This document shows positions 6,650 through 13,749 of a DNA stretch of 14,990 nt, piece after piece. The notes under the pieces were generated by a model. That model was not told the origin of the DNA and ran no database searches. It saw only the letters and a program-made list of their open reading frames with translations. The stretch covers positions 2,945 through 17,934 of the forward strand of contig JABDBT010000051.1 in assembly GCA_013288465.1 (NCBI GenBank), in the 5' to 3' direction. The stretch's first letter is position 1. Each line of letters starts with the position of its first letter. The position numbers were made by a program, and so were the translations under genes. The stretch comes from Bacteroidota bacterium. Its GTDB lineage: Bacteria; Bacteroidota; Bacteroidia; Sphingobacteriales; Sphingobacteriaceae.

Positions 6650-6683
6650 TTTATCGTTTTGGTGATGTCACCAAAACGATAAA
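6650..6683. promoter_or_regulatory. Perfect 16-bp dyad upstream of dinD
   Basis: The left arm TTTATCGTTTTGGTGA (6650-6665) and right arm (6668-6683) are exact reverse complements separated by two bases. The dyad ends 15 bases before the dinD ATG. No T-tract follows on the plus strand, so it is more like an operator than a terminator of the preceding gene, though a hairpin that blocks read-through from the DUF3078 gene is possible. No repressor gene is adjacent. Confidence 0.7.
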
Positions 6684-6698
6684 TCAAAAACACACATA

Positions 6699-7532
6699 AT
6701 GGAAAAAGAAACGATATCTAAACTTACAAAGACATTTGAAGAATATGTTTATGAGAAAGATGGTGTCGAATTTTGGCTTGCCCGGGAATTACAGAAATTG
6801 TTGGGCTATACCGATTGGCGTAATTTTTTAAACGCGGTTGATAAAGCAAAAGAAAGTTGTAAAACCTTTGGAGAAAAGGCCTCAGATCATTTTGTTGATG
6901 TCAACAAAATGATACCAATGCCTAAAGGCGCAACAAAAGAAGTGCCTGATATAATGCTTACCCGTTATGCCTGCTACCTTACTGCGCAAAATGGCGACCC
7001 AAAAAAAGAACAAATTGCCTTTGCACAAAGCTATTTTGCCATTCAAACCCGTAAGCAGGAGTTATTGGAGCAGCATCTCCAACTGAAAGAACGATTACAT
7101 GCAAGAGAAAAACTGTTGGCTGCCGAAACCGAGTTATCAAAAAACATTTATGAAAGAGGGGTTGACAATAAAGGTTTTGCCAATATCCGTAGTAAGGGAG
7201 ACTGGGCTTTATTTGGCGGCAATAACACCAGTGCCATGAAACGTAAATTAGGCGTTTCTGAAAACAGGCCATTAGCTGATTTTTTACCCACTATAACTAT
7301 TTCTGCTAAACAATTGGCTACTGAAATTACAAATTTCAATGTAAATAAAAACAATCTCAATGGTGAAAATAAAATCACCTATGAGCATGTAAAAAACAAT
7401 CAAGATATAAGGGCTCTTTTGAGCAAAAGCGGCATAAAACCTGAGAATTTGCCTGTTGAAGAAGATATTAGGAAGTTGGAGTGCCGAGTAAAATCAGCCG
7501 ATAATGAGATTGCCAGAAAAAAATTAAGATAA
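6699..7532 (+). CDS. dinD: DNA damage-inducible protein D (DinD family)
   Basis: A 277-residue protein of the DinD family. In E. coli, DinD is an SOS-induced protein reported to inhibit RecA strand exchange. The N-terminal half has a BRO-N-like region (about 18-118) with FWLARELQKLLGYTDWRNF and ITRYACYLTAQNGD-like stretches (here LTRYACYLTAQNGD). A charged, probably coiled-coil segment (about 118-148, LKERLHAREKLLAAETEL) and a C-terminal domain with GFANIRSKGDWALFGG follow. Length is normal and the frame intact. The region is more AT-rich than ffh downstream and looks accessory. The 16-bp dyad upstream may control it; whether it is SOS-regulated here is not shown. The following membrane-protein gene is 21 bp away and likely cotranscribed. 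Confidence 0.9.
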   Translation: MEKETISKLTKTFEEYVYEKDGVEFWLARELQKLLGYTDWRNFLNAVDKAKESCKTFGEKASDHFVDVNKMIPMPKGATKEVPDIMLTRYACYLTAQNGDPKKEQIAFAQSYFAIQTRKQELLEQHLQLKERLHAREKLLAAETELSKNIYERGVDNKGFANIRSKGDWALFGGNNTSAMKRKLGVSENRPLADFLPTITISAKQLATEITNFNVNKNNLNGENKITYEHVKNNQDIRALLSKSGIKPENLPVEEDIRKLECRVKSADNEIARKKLR

Positions 7533-7553
7533 TCACCGTTCAGGCTTCATAAA

Positions 7554-8069
7554 ATGGCAGATAACAACTACATCTATAAGACTAAGCCAAATTATTTATT
7601 TATTTTACTTATGATAATAGGGGTTGTGTTTTGCGCTTTTATTGTTAACCTAGTGCTATCGTCAAACATGGTTGTACATGGTGTGAGTGAAAAAACAGGC
7701 CATTTAATAATTATCATTTTTATATGCTTTTTTGCATTGCTTGGCCTTGGTTGTTTGTTCATTGTTGTTGGTTTCAAAATGTTTTATCTAACTCATGATG
7801 AACTCATAATGAGCAGGCCTTTTTTATTTTATAAACGAAGTATTTCCCTTTTAGATATAGGAACCACGTCTGAAGCTGATGCAAGTATTAGTATATCCCG
7901 CGGCTTGAGTTATAAAAAAATGAATATCGGGCACAAAACAACAGTACTATTAAAATCAGGTAAAAAGATAGTAATAAGTAGCGTGGAGATATGGGGTTAT
8001 AATATGTTGATGAAAAAATTGGACATGCAAATCAGAATAAATAAGGACCGTCACCATCAATATAAATAG
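7554..8069 (+). CDS. Unrecognised two-helix membrane protein with possible PH-like domain
   Basis: I do not recognise this 171-residue protein. It has two strong hydrophobic helices (about 14-35 and 50-76) joined by a short loop, then a soluble C-terminal part. That part (about 77-160) alternates short strands such as FYLTHDELIMSRPFLFYKR and TTVLLKSGKKIVISS before a final helix, a pattern seen in bacterial PH-like domains, but the match is by eye only. It follows dinD by 21 bp and shares its AT-rich composition, so the two probably form one accessory transcription unit. No role in DNA repair can be deduced. Confidence 0.7.
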   Translation: MADNNYIYKTKPNYLFILLMIIGVVFCAFIVNLVLSSNMVVHGVSEKTGHLIIIIFICFFALLGLGCLFIVVGFKMFYLTHDELIMSRPFLFYKRSISLLDIGTTSEADASISISRGLSYKKMNIGHKTTVLLKSGKKIVISSVEIWGYNMLMKKLDMQIRINKDRHHQYK

Positions 8070-8116
8070 TCTTTTAGCACTCCGAAAACCCTTTCCTTCA
8101 AATCGTTTCAAATCCT

Positions 8117-8124
8117 TAACTTTG
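8117..8124 (+). promoter_or_regulatory. Putative -7 box for ffh
   Basis: TAACTTTG is an exact match to TAnnTTTG and lies 23 bases before the ffh ATG. This supports ffh having its own promoter rather than relying on the dinD unit. Confidence 0.55.
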
Positions 8125-8147
8125 CAGCCTTTAATTGAATAAGCATA

Positions 8148-9476
8148 ATGTTTGAAAATTTATCGGATAAGTTAGACAGGGCGTTTAAAGTCCTGAAGGG
8201 ACAGGGTACTATTACTGAAATAAACGTGGCCGAAACCATGAAGGAGATACGCAAAGCACTCCTTGATGCCGACGTTAACTATAAAACCGCCAAAACCTTT
8301 ACAGATGATGTAAGGCAAAAGGCATTGGGTGCAAACGTATTAACTACCGTTTCGCCGGGGCAGTTGCTTACCAAGATCATGAACGATGAGCTTACCCAGC
8401 TGATGGGTGGGAGCACAGCGGAGATTGACCTAAAAGCATCGCCAACCATTATTTTAATTGCGGGCCTTAACGGTGCGGGTAAAACCACTTTTACCGGTAA
8501 ACTGGCCCACTTTTTAAAGACTCAGAAAAACAAGAAGCCATTATTGGTGGCCGATGATATTTACCGCCCCGCGGCAATTGACCAGCTGGAGGTTTTGGGC
8601 GCGCAAATAGGTATCCCGGTGTATGCTAACCGCGAATCAAAAGACCCGGTTGCTATTGCGCGCGAAGGTATCGCGTTAGCTAAACAAAACGGGCATAACG
8701 TGGTGATCATTGATACCGCAGGACGTTTGGCTATTGATGAGGCCATGATGGTGGAGATTGAGCAGGTGAAAGCGGCTGTACAACCGCACGAGATTTTATT
8801 TGTTGTTGATGCCATGACCGGCCAGGATGCGGTAAACACGGCAAAGATATTTAACGACCGCCTTGATTTTACCGGTGTTGTATTAACCAAATTAGATGGC
8901 GATACCCGCGGCGGCGCGGCGCTTTCTATCAAATCTGTTGTTAATAAGCCTATTAAGTTTATTGGTACCGGCGAAAAGATGGAGGCGCTGGATATTTTCC
9001 ACCCCGACCGTATGGCCTCCCGTATTTTGGGAATGGGCGATGTGGTATCGTTGGTTGAACGCGCCCAGCAGCAGTTTGACGAAAAGGAAGCTGCCGAACT
9101 GCAAAAGAAGATCCGCAAAAACAAGTTTGACTTTAACGATTTTTACAGCCAAATACAGCAGATCAAAAAAATGGGTAACATGAAAGATCTGATGGGCATG
9201 ATACCCGGCGTTGGCAAAATGATGAAGGATGTGGAAGTGAGCGATGATGCTTTTAAAGGCATTGAAGCCATTATACAGTCAATGACGCCACATGAAAAAG
9301 AAAACCCTGATAGCATTAACCAAAGCCGCCGTACGCGCATAGCCAATGGATCGGGCACTAATTTGCAGGAAGTTAACCGCCTCATTAAACAGTTTGATGA
9401 TATGCGCAAGGTAATGAAGCAGATGAGCAACCCGGCAGCCATGGCCAGCATGATGAAGCGGATGCCGAAAATGTAA
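8148..9476 (+). CDS. ffh: Signal recognition particle GTPase Ffh (SRP54)
   Basis: A 442-residue SRP54 homologue, which with 4.5S/SRP RNA binds signal sequences on ribosomes and delivers them to FtsY at the membrane. It shows the N domain (from MFENLSDKLDRAFKVLKG), the NG GTPase motifs GLNGAGKTT (G1), DIYRPAAIDQL, DTAGR (G3), TKLDGDTRGGAAL (G4 and following), and GTGEKMEALDIFHPDRMA. The M domain carries the RNA-binding SRRTRIANGSG and a methionine-rich tail. Length is normal. G1 has Asn where many Ffh proteins have Gln (GLQGSGKTT); this may be a lineage variant. No SRP RNA gene was identified in the window. Confidence 0.97.
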   Translation: MFENLSDKLDRAFKVLKGQGTITEINVAETMKEIRKALLDADVNYKTAKTFTDDVRQKALGANVLTTVSPGQLLTKIMNDELTQLMGGSTAEIDLKASPTIILIAGLNGAGKTTFTGKLAHFLKTQKNKKPLLVADDIYRPAAIDQLEVLGAQIGIPVYANRESKDPVAIAREGIALAKQNGHNVVIIDTAGRLAIDEAMMVEIEQVKAAVQPHEILFVVDAMTGQDAVNTAKIFNDRLDFTGVVLTKLDGDTRGGAALSIKSVVNKPIKFIGTGEKMEALDIFHPDRMASRILGMGDVVSLVERAQQQFDEKEAAELQKKIRKNKFDFNDFYSQIQQIKKMGNMKDLMGMIPGVGKMMKDVEVSDDAFKGIEAIIQSMTPHEKENPDSINQSRRTRIANGSGTNLQEVNRLIKQFDDMRKVMKQMSNPAAMASMMKRMPKM

Positions 9477-9480
9477 AGGG

Positions 9481-9518
9481 ATTTCGGAAGTCGGATTTTC
9501 GATTTCGGATTTGGGCGG
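9481..9518 (+). repeat. Short ATTTCGGA-type repeat patch after ffh
   Basis: ATTTCGGA occurs at 9481-9488 and 9502-9509, with degenerate copies (AGTCGGATTTTCG) between and TTTGGGCGG after. It begins four bases after the ffh stop. Such TCGGATTT-based strings recur between genes in Bacteroidetes, as I recall. It has no hairpin or T-tract to mark it as a terminator. Confidence 0.5.
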
Positions 9519-9560
9519 TTTAAGATAAATGTTCGTATCTTCCTTTTTTGAATAATAGAT

Positions 9561-11249
9561 ATGGAAAAAAACAGCCCGGTATTCCCGCGCGTCATTGCGA
9601 GGAACGAAGCAATCTCTGCACAGATAGGGCGTGCAGGCGCTTTTCGCTTTGCCAGGTATAGTTCAGAGATTGCTTCGTTCCTCGCAATGACGCTTCTGTT
9701 ATTTTGTCTTTCCACCCAGGCCCAAGTCCCCGGCTCACCTATTGATGTGCAGCATTATACCTTTGCCCTTCAGCTAAATGATGAAAACAATAACATCAAA
9801 GGCGAGGCAACAATAGCCGTTAAGTTTTTAAAGGACGTAAGCACCTTTCAGCTAAACTTAGTTAAAAAAAACAGCAAGGATAAGGGGATGCTGGTTTCTG
9901 CAATAAAGGAAAATGGCAAAGAAGTTCGGTTTGTGCAGGATAGCGATGTGGTAAATATCAATACTACTGCAAAAACCAATAGCCTGCATAGTTTTATCAT
10001 CACCTACTCGGGTGTCCCGGCTGATGGGCTCATCATATCGACCAATAAATTTGGCCACCGTACTTTTTTTGGCGATAACTGGCCCAACCGCGCCCATAAC
10101 TGGCTGCCTTGTGTGGATGATCCTGCGGATAAAGCTTCACTTGATTTTATTGTTACCGCACCAGCACATTACCAGGTGGTAGCCAACGGCTTAAAAACAG
10201 AAGAAAAGGAACTGCCCAATAATCAAAAATTAACCCACTGGAAAGAAACCGCTTTACTGCCCCCCAAAGTGATGGTAATAGGCGTAGCAGATTTTGCCAT
10301 TGATAAAGCCGGCGACCCGGATGGCATACCTGTTTATACTTATGTTTTTCCGGAGAACAAGGAAATCGGCTTTAAAAGCTATGCCATCGCGAAAGAAATA
10401 TTGCCCTTTTATATTTCGAAGATTGGCCCTTATGCTTATAAAAAGTTAGCCAATGTACAATCAAAAACCATATTTGGCGGGATGGAAAATGCCGGCGCTA
10501 TTTTCTATTTTGAAAACTCGGTAGGCGACAAAGGCATTGAAGAGCTAATGGCGCATGAAATTGCCCACCAATGGTTTGGCGATGCCGCCAGCGAAAAAAG
10601 CTGGCAAAACCTATGGTTAAGCGAGGGCTTTGCGACCTATATGACCAATTACTATTTAGAAAACAAGTACGGCATTGATACGCTCAAGAAACGCATGATA
10701 ACCGACCGGCGCACCGTATTATCGTTTGAAAGGCGGCGGCTAACTCCTGTTGTTGATACTACGGTAAAAAGCAACTATATGGTGCTGCTAAACGCCAATA
10801 GCTATCAAAAGGGCGGCTGGGTACTGCACATGCTGCGCCGTAAATTGGGCGATGTGGTTTTTTGGAAAGGCATCAGTAATTATTTTGCGAAATACAACGG
10901 CGGCAATGCCAATACCGATGACCTGCGCAAAGTTATGGAGCAAACCAGCGGACAAAATTTACAGCAATTTTTTAAACAATGGCTTTTTACCGCGGGACAC
11001 CCGCAATTAGCCATCAACTGGAAATACGACGCGGTTAAAGGCGCTGTGAGCATACAGGTAGATCAAAAACAAAACACCCTATATGATTTTCAGCTGGAGA
11101 TTTCCATTGGCGGCCAAAAACACAACCTGCTGATAAAAGATAAAACAACCACAATTGAATTCGCAACACCTGCAAACCCGGCGTCTGTTATACCTGATCC
11201 GGATGTAAACCTGCTGGCATCGTTTACAGTAACCAATACCCAATTGTAG
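9561..11249 (+). CDS. M1-family zinc metallopeptidase (aminopeptidase), repeat-derived N-terminus
   Basis: A 562-residue exported zinc aminopeptidase of the M1 family. The exopeptidase motif GGMENAG (306-312) and the zinc site HEIAHQW (His332, Glu333, His336) with Glu355 in LWLSEGFA are all present at the canonical spacing. A C-terminal beta region (about 465-560) ends the protein. The first 44 codons are odd: residues about 10-44 are translated from a dispersed hairpin repeat (VIARNEAIS ... EIASFLAMT). The hydrophobic run FLAMTLLLFCLSTQAQ that should be the signal peptide core begins inside the repeat. An in-frame ATG at 9687 (residue 43) would give a very short signal peptide with no basic N-region, so the upstream start is kept. 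Substrate specificity is unknown. Confidence 0.9.
   Translation: MEKNSPVFPRVIARNEAISAQIGRAGAFRFARYSSEIASFLAMTLLLFCLSTQAQVPGSPIDVQHYTFALQLNDENNNIKGEATIAVKFLKDVSTFQLNLVKKNSKDKGMLVSAIKENGKEVRFVQDSDVVNINTTAKTNSLHSFIITYSGVPADGLIISTNKFGHRTFFGDNWPNRAHNWLPCVDDPADKASLDFIVTAPAHYQVVANGLKTEEKELPNNQKLTHWKETALLPPKVMVIGVADFAIDKAGDPDGIPVYTYVFPENKEIGFKSYAIAKEILPFYISKIGPYAYKKLANVQSKTIFGGMENAGAIFYFENSVGDKGIEELMAHEIAHQWFGDAASEKSWQNLWLSEGFATYMTNYYLENKYGIDTLKKRMITDRRTVLSFERRRLTPVVDTTVKSNYMVLLNANSYQKGGWVLHMLRRKLGDVVFWKGISNYFAKYNGGNANTDDLRKVMEQTSGQNLQQFFKQWLFTAGHPQLAINWKYDAVKGAVSIQVDQKQNTLYDFQLEISIGGQKHNLLIKDKTTTIEFATPANPASVIPDPDVNLLASFTVTNTQL
9589..9693. repeat. 105-bp dispersed hairpin repeat inside the M1 peptidase gene
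   Basis: The arms 9589-9618 and 9664-9693 are perfect 30-bp reverse complements containing GTCATTGCGAGGAACGAAGC. The loop is 45 bp. This wording is a familiar dispersed repeat in many bacterial genomes, recognisable in annotated proteins by VIARNEAI and EIASFLAMT peptides. Here it is a multiple of three (105 bp) and free of stops in the peptidase frame; the opposite strand is also open across it. Confidence 0.9.
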
Positions 11250-11291
11250 TATTTAAGTGATATAAAAGTTTTTTATTGATTAATTGTATTT

Positions 11292-11299
11292 TAGTTTTG
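11292..11299 (+). promoter_or_regulatory. Possible -7 box upstream of the small membrane-protein gene
   Basis: TAGTTTTG fits TAnnTTTG, but a start here would leave a leader of about 145 nt of AT-rich DNA before the ATG at 11450. A nearer TTTTG at about 11365 is an alternative. The short open frame from a TTG at 11284 shows no coding character. Nothing else is visible between 11250 and 11449. Confidence 0.3.
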
Positions 11300-11449
11300 T
11301 AAATTCAAGTAAAAAACATATATTGTTCTGTAATTTAATTTATTTCAAAACAATATACTTTTATTTTGCGTTTTACGTTTATGTAATTAAACCAGTAAAC
11401 CCGGTACCTCCCCTAATACCGGCATTATTAACCTTTAAACACTTAAGCC

Positions 11450-11830
11450 ATGTTAAAATCTTATCAATCCATTTATGTAATAGTTTACAGGTGGAGCTTT
11501 AAAAATTTTGGTCCGGGTCGTTTACCTCAGTTTAAATCGCTGTTTAATGTGAGTTTTTTACTCATCATTTTGCTTACCAACGCCATGCTGTTTACCGAGC
11601 TTATGGTTAAAATGCGCTGGGTTACGCCCAATTCGTACTTCGCAACCATAATTCTTTTTGGCGCGGTATTTTTCCTCCTATTGAACCACCTTATACTATT
11701 AAATAATAAATGGGTTAAAAGGTTAAATTACAACCTATCCTACATCAGTAAACACAATCCAACTACATGGTCGGTGGTTTTGCTTGTGAATGTAATTATT
11801 ACCTGCGGCTTTGTTATTTCGATGGTTTAA
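11450..11830 (+). CDS. Small three-helix membrane protein of unknown function
   Basis: A 126-residue hydrophobic protein I do not recognise. Three hydrophobic helices are visible at about 31-52 (FNVSFLLIILLTNAMLF), 63-85 (YFATIILFGAVFFLLLNHLI) and 106-125 (SVVLLVNVIITCGFVISMV). Basic residues between helices 2 and 3 (NNKWVKRLNYN) suggest a cytoplasmic loop, with the N-terminal region (YRWSFKNFGPGRLPQ) also basic. The start ATG at 11450 is preceded by AAGCC with little ribosome-binding signal. It stands alone between the M1 peptidase and yifB, followed by a hairpin. Confidence 0.72.
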   Translation: MLKSYQSIYVIVYRWSFKNFGPGRLPQFKSLFNVSFLLIILLTNAMLFTELMVKMRWVTPNSYFATIILFGAVFFLLLNHLILLNNKWVKRLNYNLSYISKHNPTTWSVVLLVNVIITCGFVISMV

Positions 11831-11870
11831 CCGGGCTTTTAAGGCACAGCTTTATTGTTTTTGCAAATAA

Positions 11871-11900
11871 ATCAAGGCGACAAATATTTGTCACCTTGAT
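11871..11900. terminator. Probable terminator hairpin after the small membrane-protein gene
   Basis: ATCAAGGCGACAAAT (11871-11885) pairs with 11886-11900 at 14 of 15 positions; the innermost bases form the loop. AAATAA precedes and TATTT follows, so it could end transcription on either strand, though the T-run is short. It lies 40 bp after the stop codon and 100 bp before yifB. Confidence 0.55.
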
Positions 11901-11999
11901 TATTTAATGCCGGCCGAATTGAACTTTAGCCTTTTTGATTCAACACTTTTTTCTCACCCCAAATAAATTATATACCTTACGCTATCAAACTTTATTATA

Positions 12000-13541
12000 G
12001 TGTTAGTTAAAACTTTTGGAAGCGCGGTTTACGGTATTGAAGCAATTACCATTACGGTTGAGGTAAATATAAGTGGCGGGAATATATTTTATGCCATTGT
12101 TGGCCTGCCCGATAACGCAGTACGCGAGTCGTGGCAAAGAATTGAATCGGCTTTAACAAACAACAGTTTTCGTATGCCCCGCCAGCGCATTATTGTAAAT
12201 ATGGCGCCCGCCGATATAAAAAAAGAAGGCTCGTCGTATGATCTTACCATTGCCACCGCCATACTTGCCGCCTCCAATCAAATTGATCCCGAGCAGTTAG
12301 ACAAGTACCTCATCATGGGCGAACTGTCGCTGGATGGCGGCCTGCAACCCATAAAAGGTGCTTTATCCATTGCTATACAAGCCAGAAAGGACGGATTTAA
12401 AGGGTTTATTCTGCCCAAACAAAACGCGCGCGAAGCCGCTATTGTAAATGACCTGGAAGTTTACGGCGTAGAGAGCATTACGGAAGTCGCCGGTTTTTTT
12501 AATGGCGATATGCAGCTTTCGCAGGAAGTTGTAAATACCCGCGAAGAATTTTACAATAGCCTTTGCAATTACGACAGCGACTTTAGCGAGGTAAAAGGCC
12601 AGGAAAACATTAAACGCGCCTTAGAAATTGCCGCAGCGGGTGGCCATAATGTGATATTGATAGGGCCGCCGGGCGCGGGTAAAACCATGCTGGCCCGCAG
12701 GCTACCTTCTATTTTGCCGCCGCTGAGTTTATATGAATCGTTAGAGACCACTAAGATACATTCAGTCGCCGGTAAGCTTTCCGCAGCGGACGCGCTGGTA
12801 ACTATCCGCCCGTTCAGGTCACCTCACCATACTATTAGCGATGTGGCTTTAGTTGGCGGCGGTGGCAACCCGCAGCCGGGCGAGATATCGCTGGCGCATA
12901 ACGGGGTACTGTTTTTAGATGAACTGCCCGAGTTTAAACGCTCGGCATTAGAGGTAATGCGGCAACCACTGGAAGAACGAAAAGTAACCATATCCCGCGC
13001 TAAGTTTTCGGTTGATTACCCAAGCAGCTTTATGCTGGTAGCAAGTATGAACCCATGCCCCTGCGGTTATTACAACCACCCGGAGAAGGAATGTATTTGT
13101 CCACCGGGCATGGTGCAAAAGTACCTGAGCAAAATATCCGGGCCGCTGCTGGACCGTATTGACCTGCATGTAGAAGTAACGCCGGTTAACTTTAGTGAAC
13201 TGGCATCCGACCGTTTAGCCGAAAAAAGCGAACATATCCGCGAACGCGTAATCAAAGCGCGCGATGTGCAAATAGCCCGCTTTGGTACGCGGCCCGACTT
13301 ACATGCCAATGCCCAAATGAGCCCGCAAATGGTACGCGACCTATGCAAAATAAGCGCGGCGGGCCAAACCCTGCTCAAAAAAGCCATGGAAAAGCTGGGC
13401 CTGTCTGCCCGGGCCTATGACCGCATACTCAAAGTATCCCGCACCATTGCCGATCTGGCCGGCAGCGAAGATATTCAAATTGAGCATTTAGCCGAAGCTA
13501 TACAGTTTAGGAGTTTGGATAGAGAAGGGTGGGCCGGGTAG
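12000..13541 (+). CDS. yifB: YifB/ComM-family Mg-chelatase-like AAA+ ATPase
   Basis: A 513-residue AAA+ protein of the YifB/ComM family; ComM is a helicase that promotes branch migration during natural transformation. The start is a GTG at 12000, chosen because it yields the family N-terminus [15 protein letters not shown]. Visible parts are the ChlI-like Lon-fold region (about 1-170), Walker A GPPGAGKT (222-229), Walker B VLFLDE (Asp307, Glu308), and the four-cysteine knuckle CPC...CIC (353, 355, 365, 367). The Mg-chelatase C-terminal domain (about 400-510, [18 protein letters not shown]) completes it. Length and order are normal. It stands alone between two hairpins. Confidence 0.95.
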   Translation: MLVKTFGSAVYGIEAITITVEVNISGGNIFYAIVGLPDNAVRESWQRIESALTNNSFRMPRQRIIVNMAPADIKKEGSSYDLTIATAILAASNQIDPEQLDKYLIMGELSLDGGLQPIKGALSIAIQARKDGFKGFILPKQNAREAAIVNDLEVYGVESITEVAGFFNGDMQLSQEVVNTREEFYNSLCNYDSDFSEVKGQENIKRALEIAAAGGHNVILIGPPGAGKTMLARRLPSILPPLSLYESLETTKIHSVAGKLSAADALVTIRPFRSPHHTISDVALVGGGGNPQPGEISLAHNGVLFLDELPEFKRSALEVMRQPLEERKVTISRAKFSVDYPSSFMLVASMNPCPCGYYNHPEKECICPPGMVQKYLSKISGPLLDRIDLHVEVTPVNFSELASDRLAEKSEHIRERVIKARDVQIARFGTRPDLHANAQMSPQMVRDLCKISAAGQTLLKKAMEKLGLSARAYDRILKVSRTIADLAGSEDIQIEHLAEAIQFRSLDREGWAG

Positions 13542-13596
13542 GTTTTAATAATGAATGTCAAACTTTGAAGTGATTTGGTATTCATCGTTTTAGTAA

Positions 13597-13629
13597 TTTC
13601 AGTTGTACGGTGTTTTCGTACAACTGAAA
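13597..13629. terminator. Hairpin between yifB and the yhcG-like gene
   Basis: TTTCAGTTGTACG (13597-13609) and 13617-13629 are perfect 13-bp reverse complements around a 7-base loop. It lies 56 bp after the yifB stop. No T-run follows on either strand, so a factor-dependent or processing role, or an operator for the next gene, is as likely as a classical terminator. Confidence 0.45.
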
Positions 13630-13682
13630 GAGAATATTAACAGGTTTGGATTTGCTCTATGATTTCTTTTTAGAATCAATAC

Positions 13683-13690
13683 TAACTTTG
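13683..13690 (+). promoter_or_regulatory. Putative -7 box for the yhcG-like gene
   Basis: TAACTTTG matches TAnnTTTG. Transcription starting a few bases later would give a leader of about 55 nt. A TTTG at 13651-13654 is somewhat too far upstream for a normal -33 box. Confidence 0.5.
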
Positions 13691-13749
13691 TTATCGGTTA
13701 CTATTGCCAATTAATTATTTTTGATTTTATCTGTTGCTAATTTTTAGTT

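Noticed and set aside
8070..8147. An SRP RNA or other small RNA upstream of ffh.
   Set aside because: The gap is only 78 bp with no visible helical tetraloop structure; only a promoter box can be supported.
8561..9124. A 187-codon minus-strand frame inside ffh.
   Set aside because: It is fully antisense to a strongly conserved gene, with serine-rich shadow composition.
9143..9715. A 190-codon minus-strand frame across the end of ffh and the hairpin repeat.
   Set aside because: It is antisense to ffh and is kept open partly by the repeat, which is open on both strands; no family resemblance.
11284..11502. A 72-codon frame from a TTG in the AT-rich gap after the M1 peptidase.
   Set aside because: Composition is that of intergenic DNA, the start is weak, and it overlaps the better-supported membrane protein in another frame.
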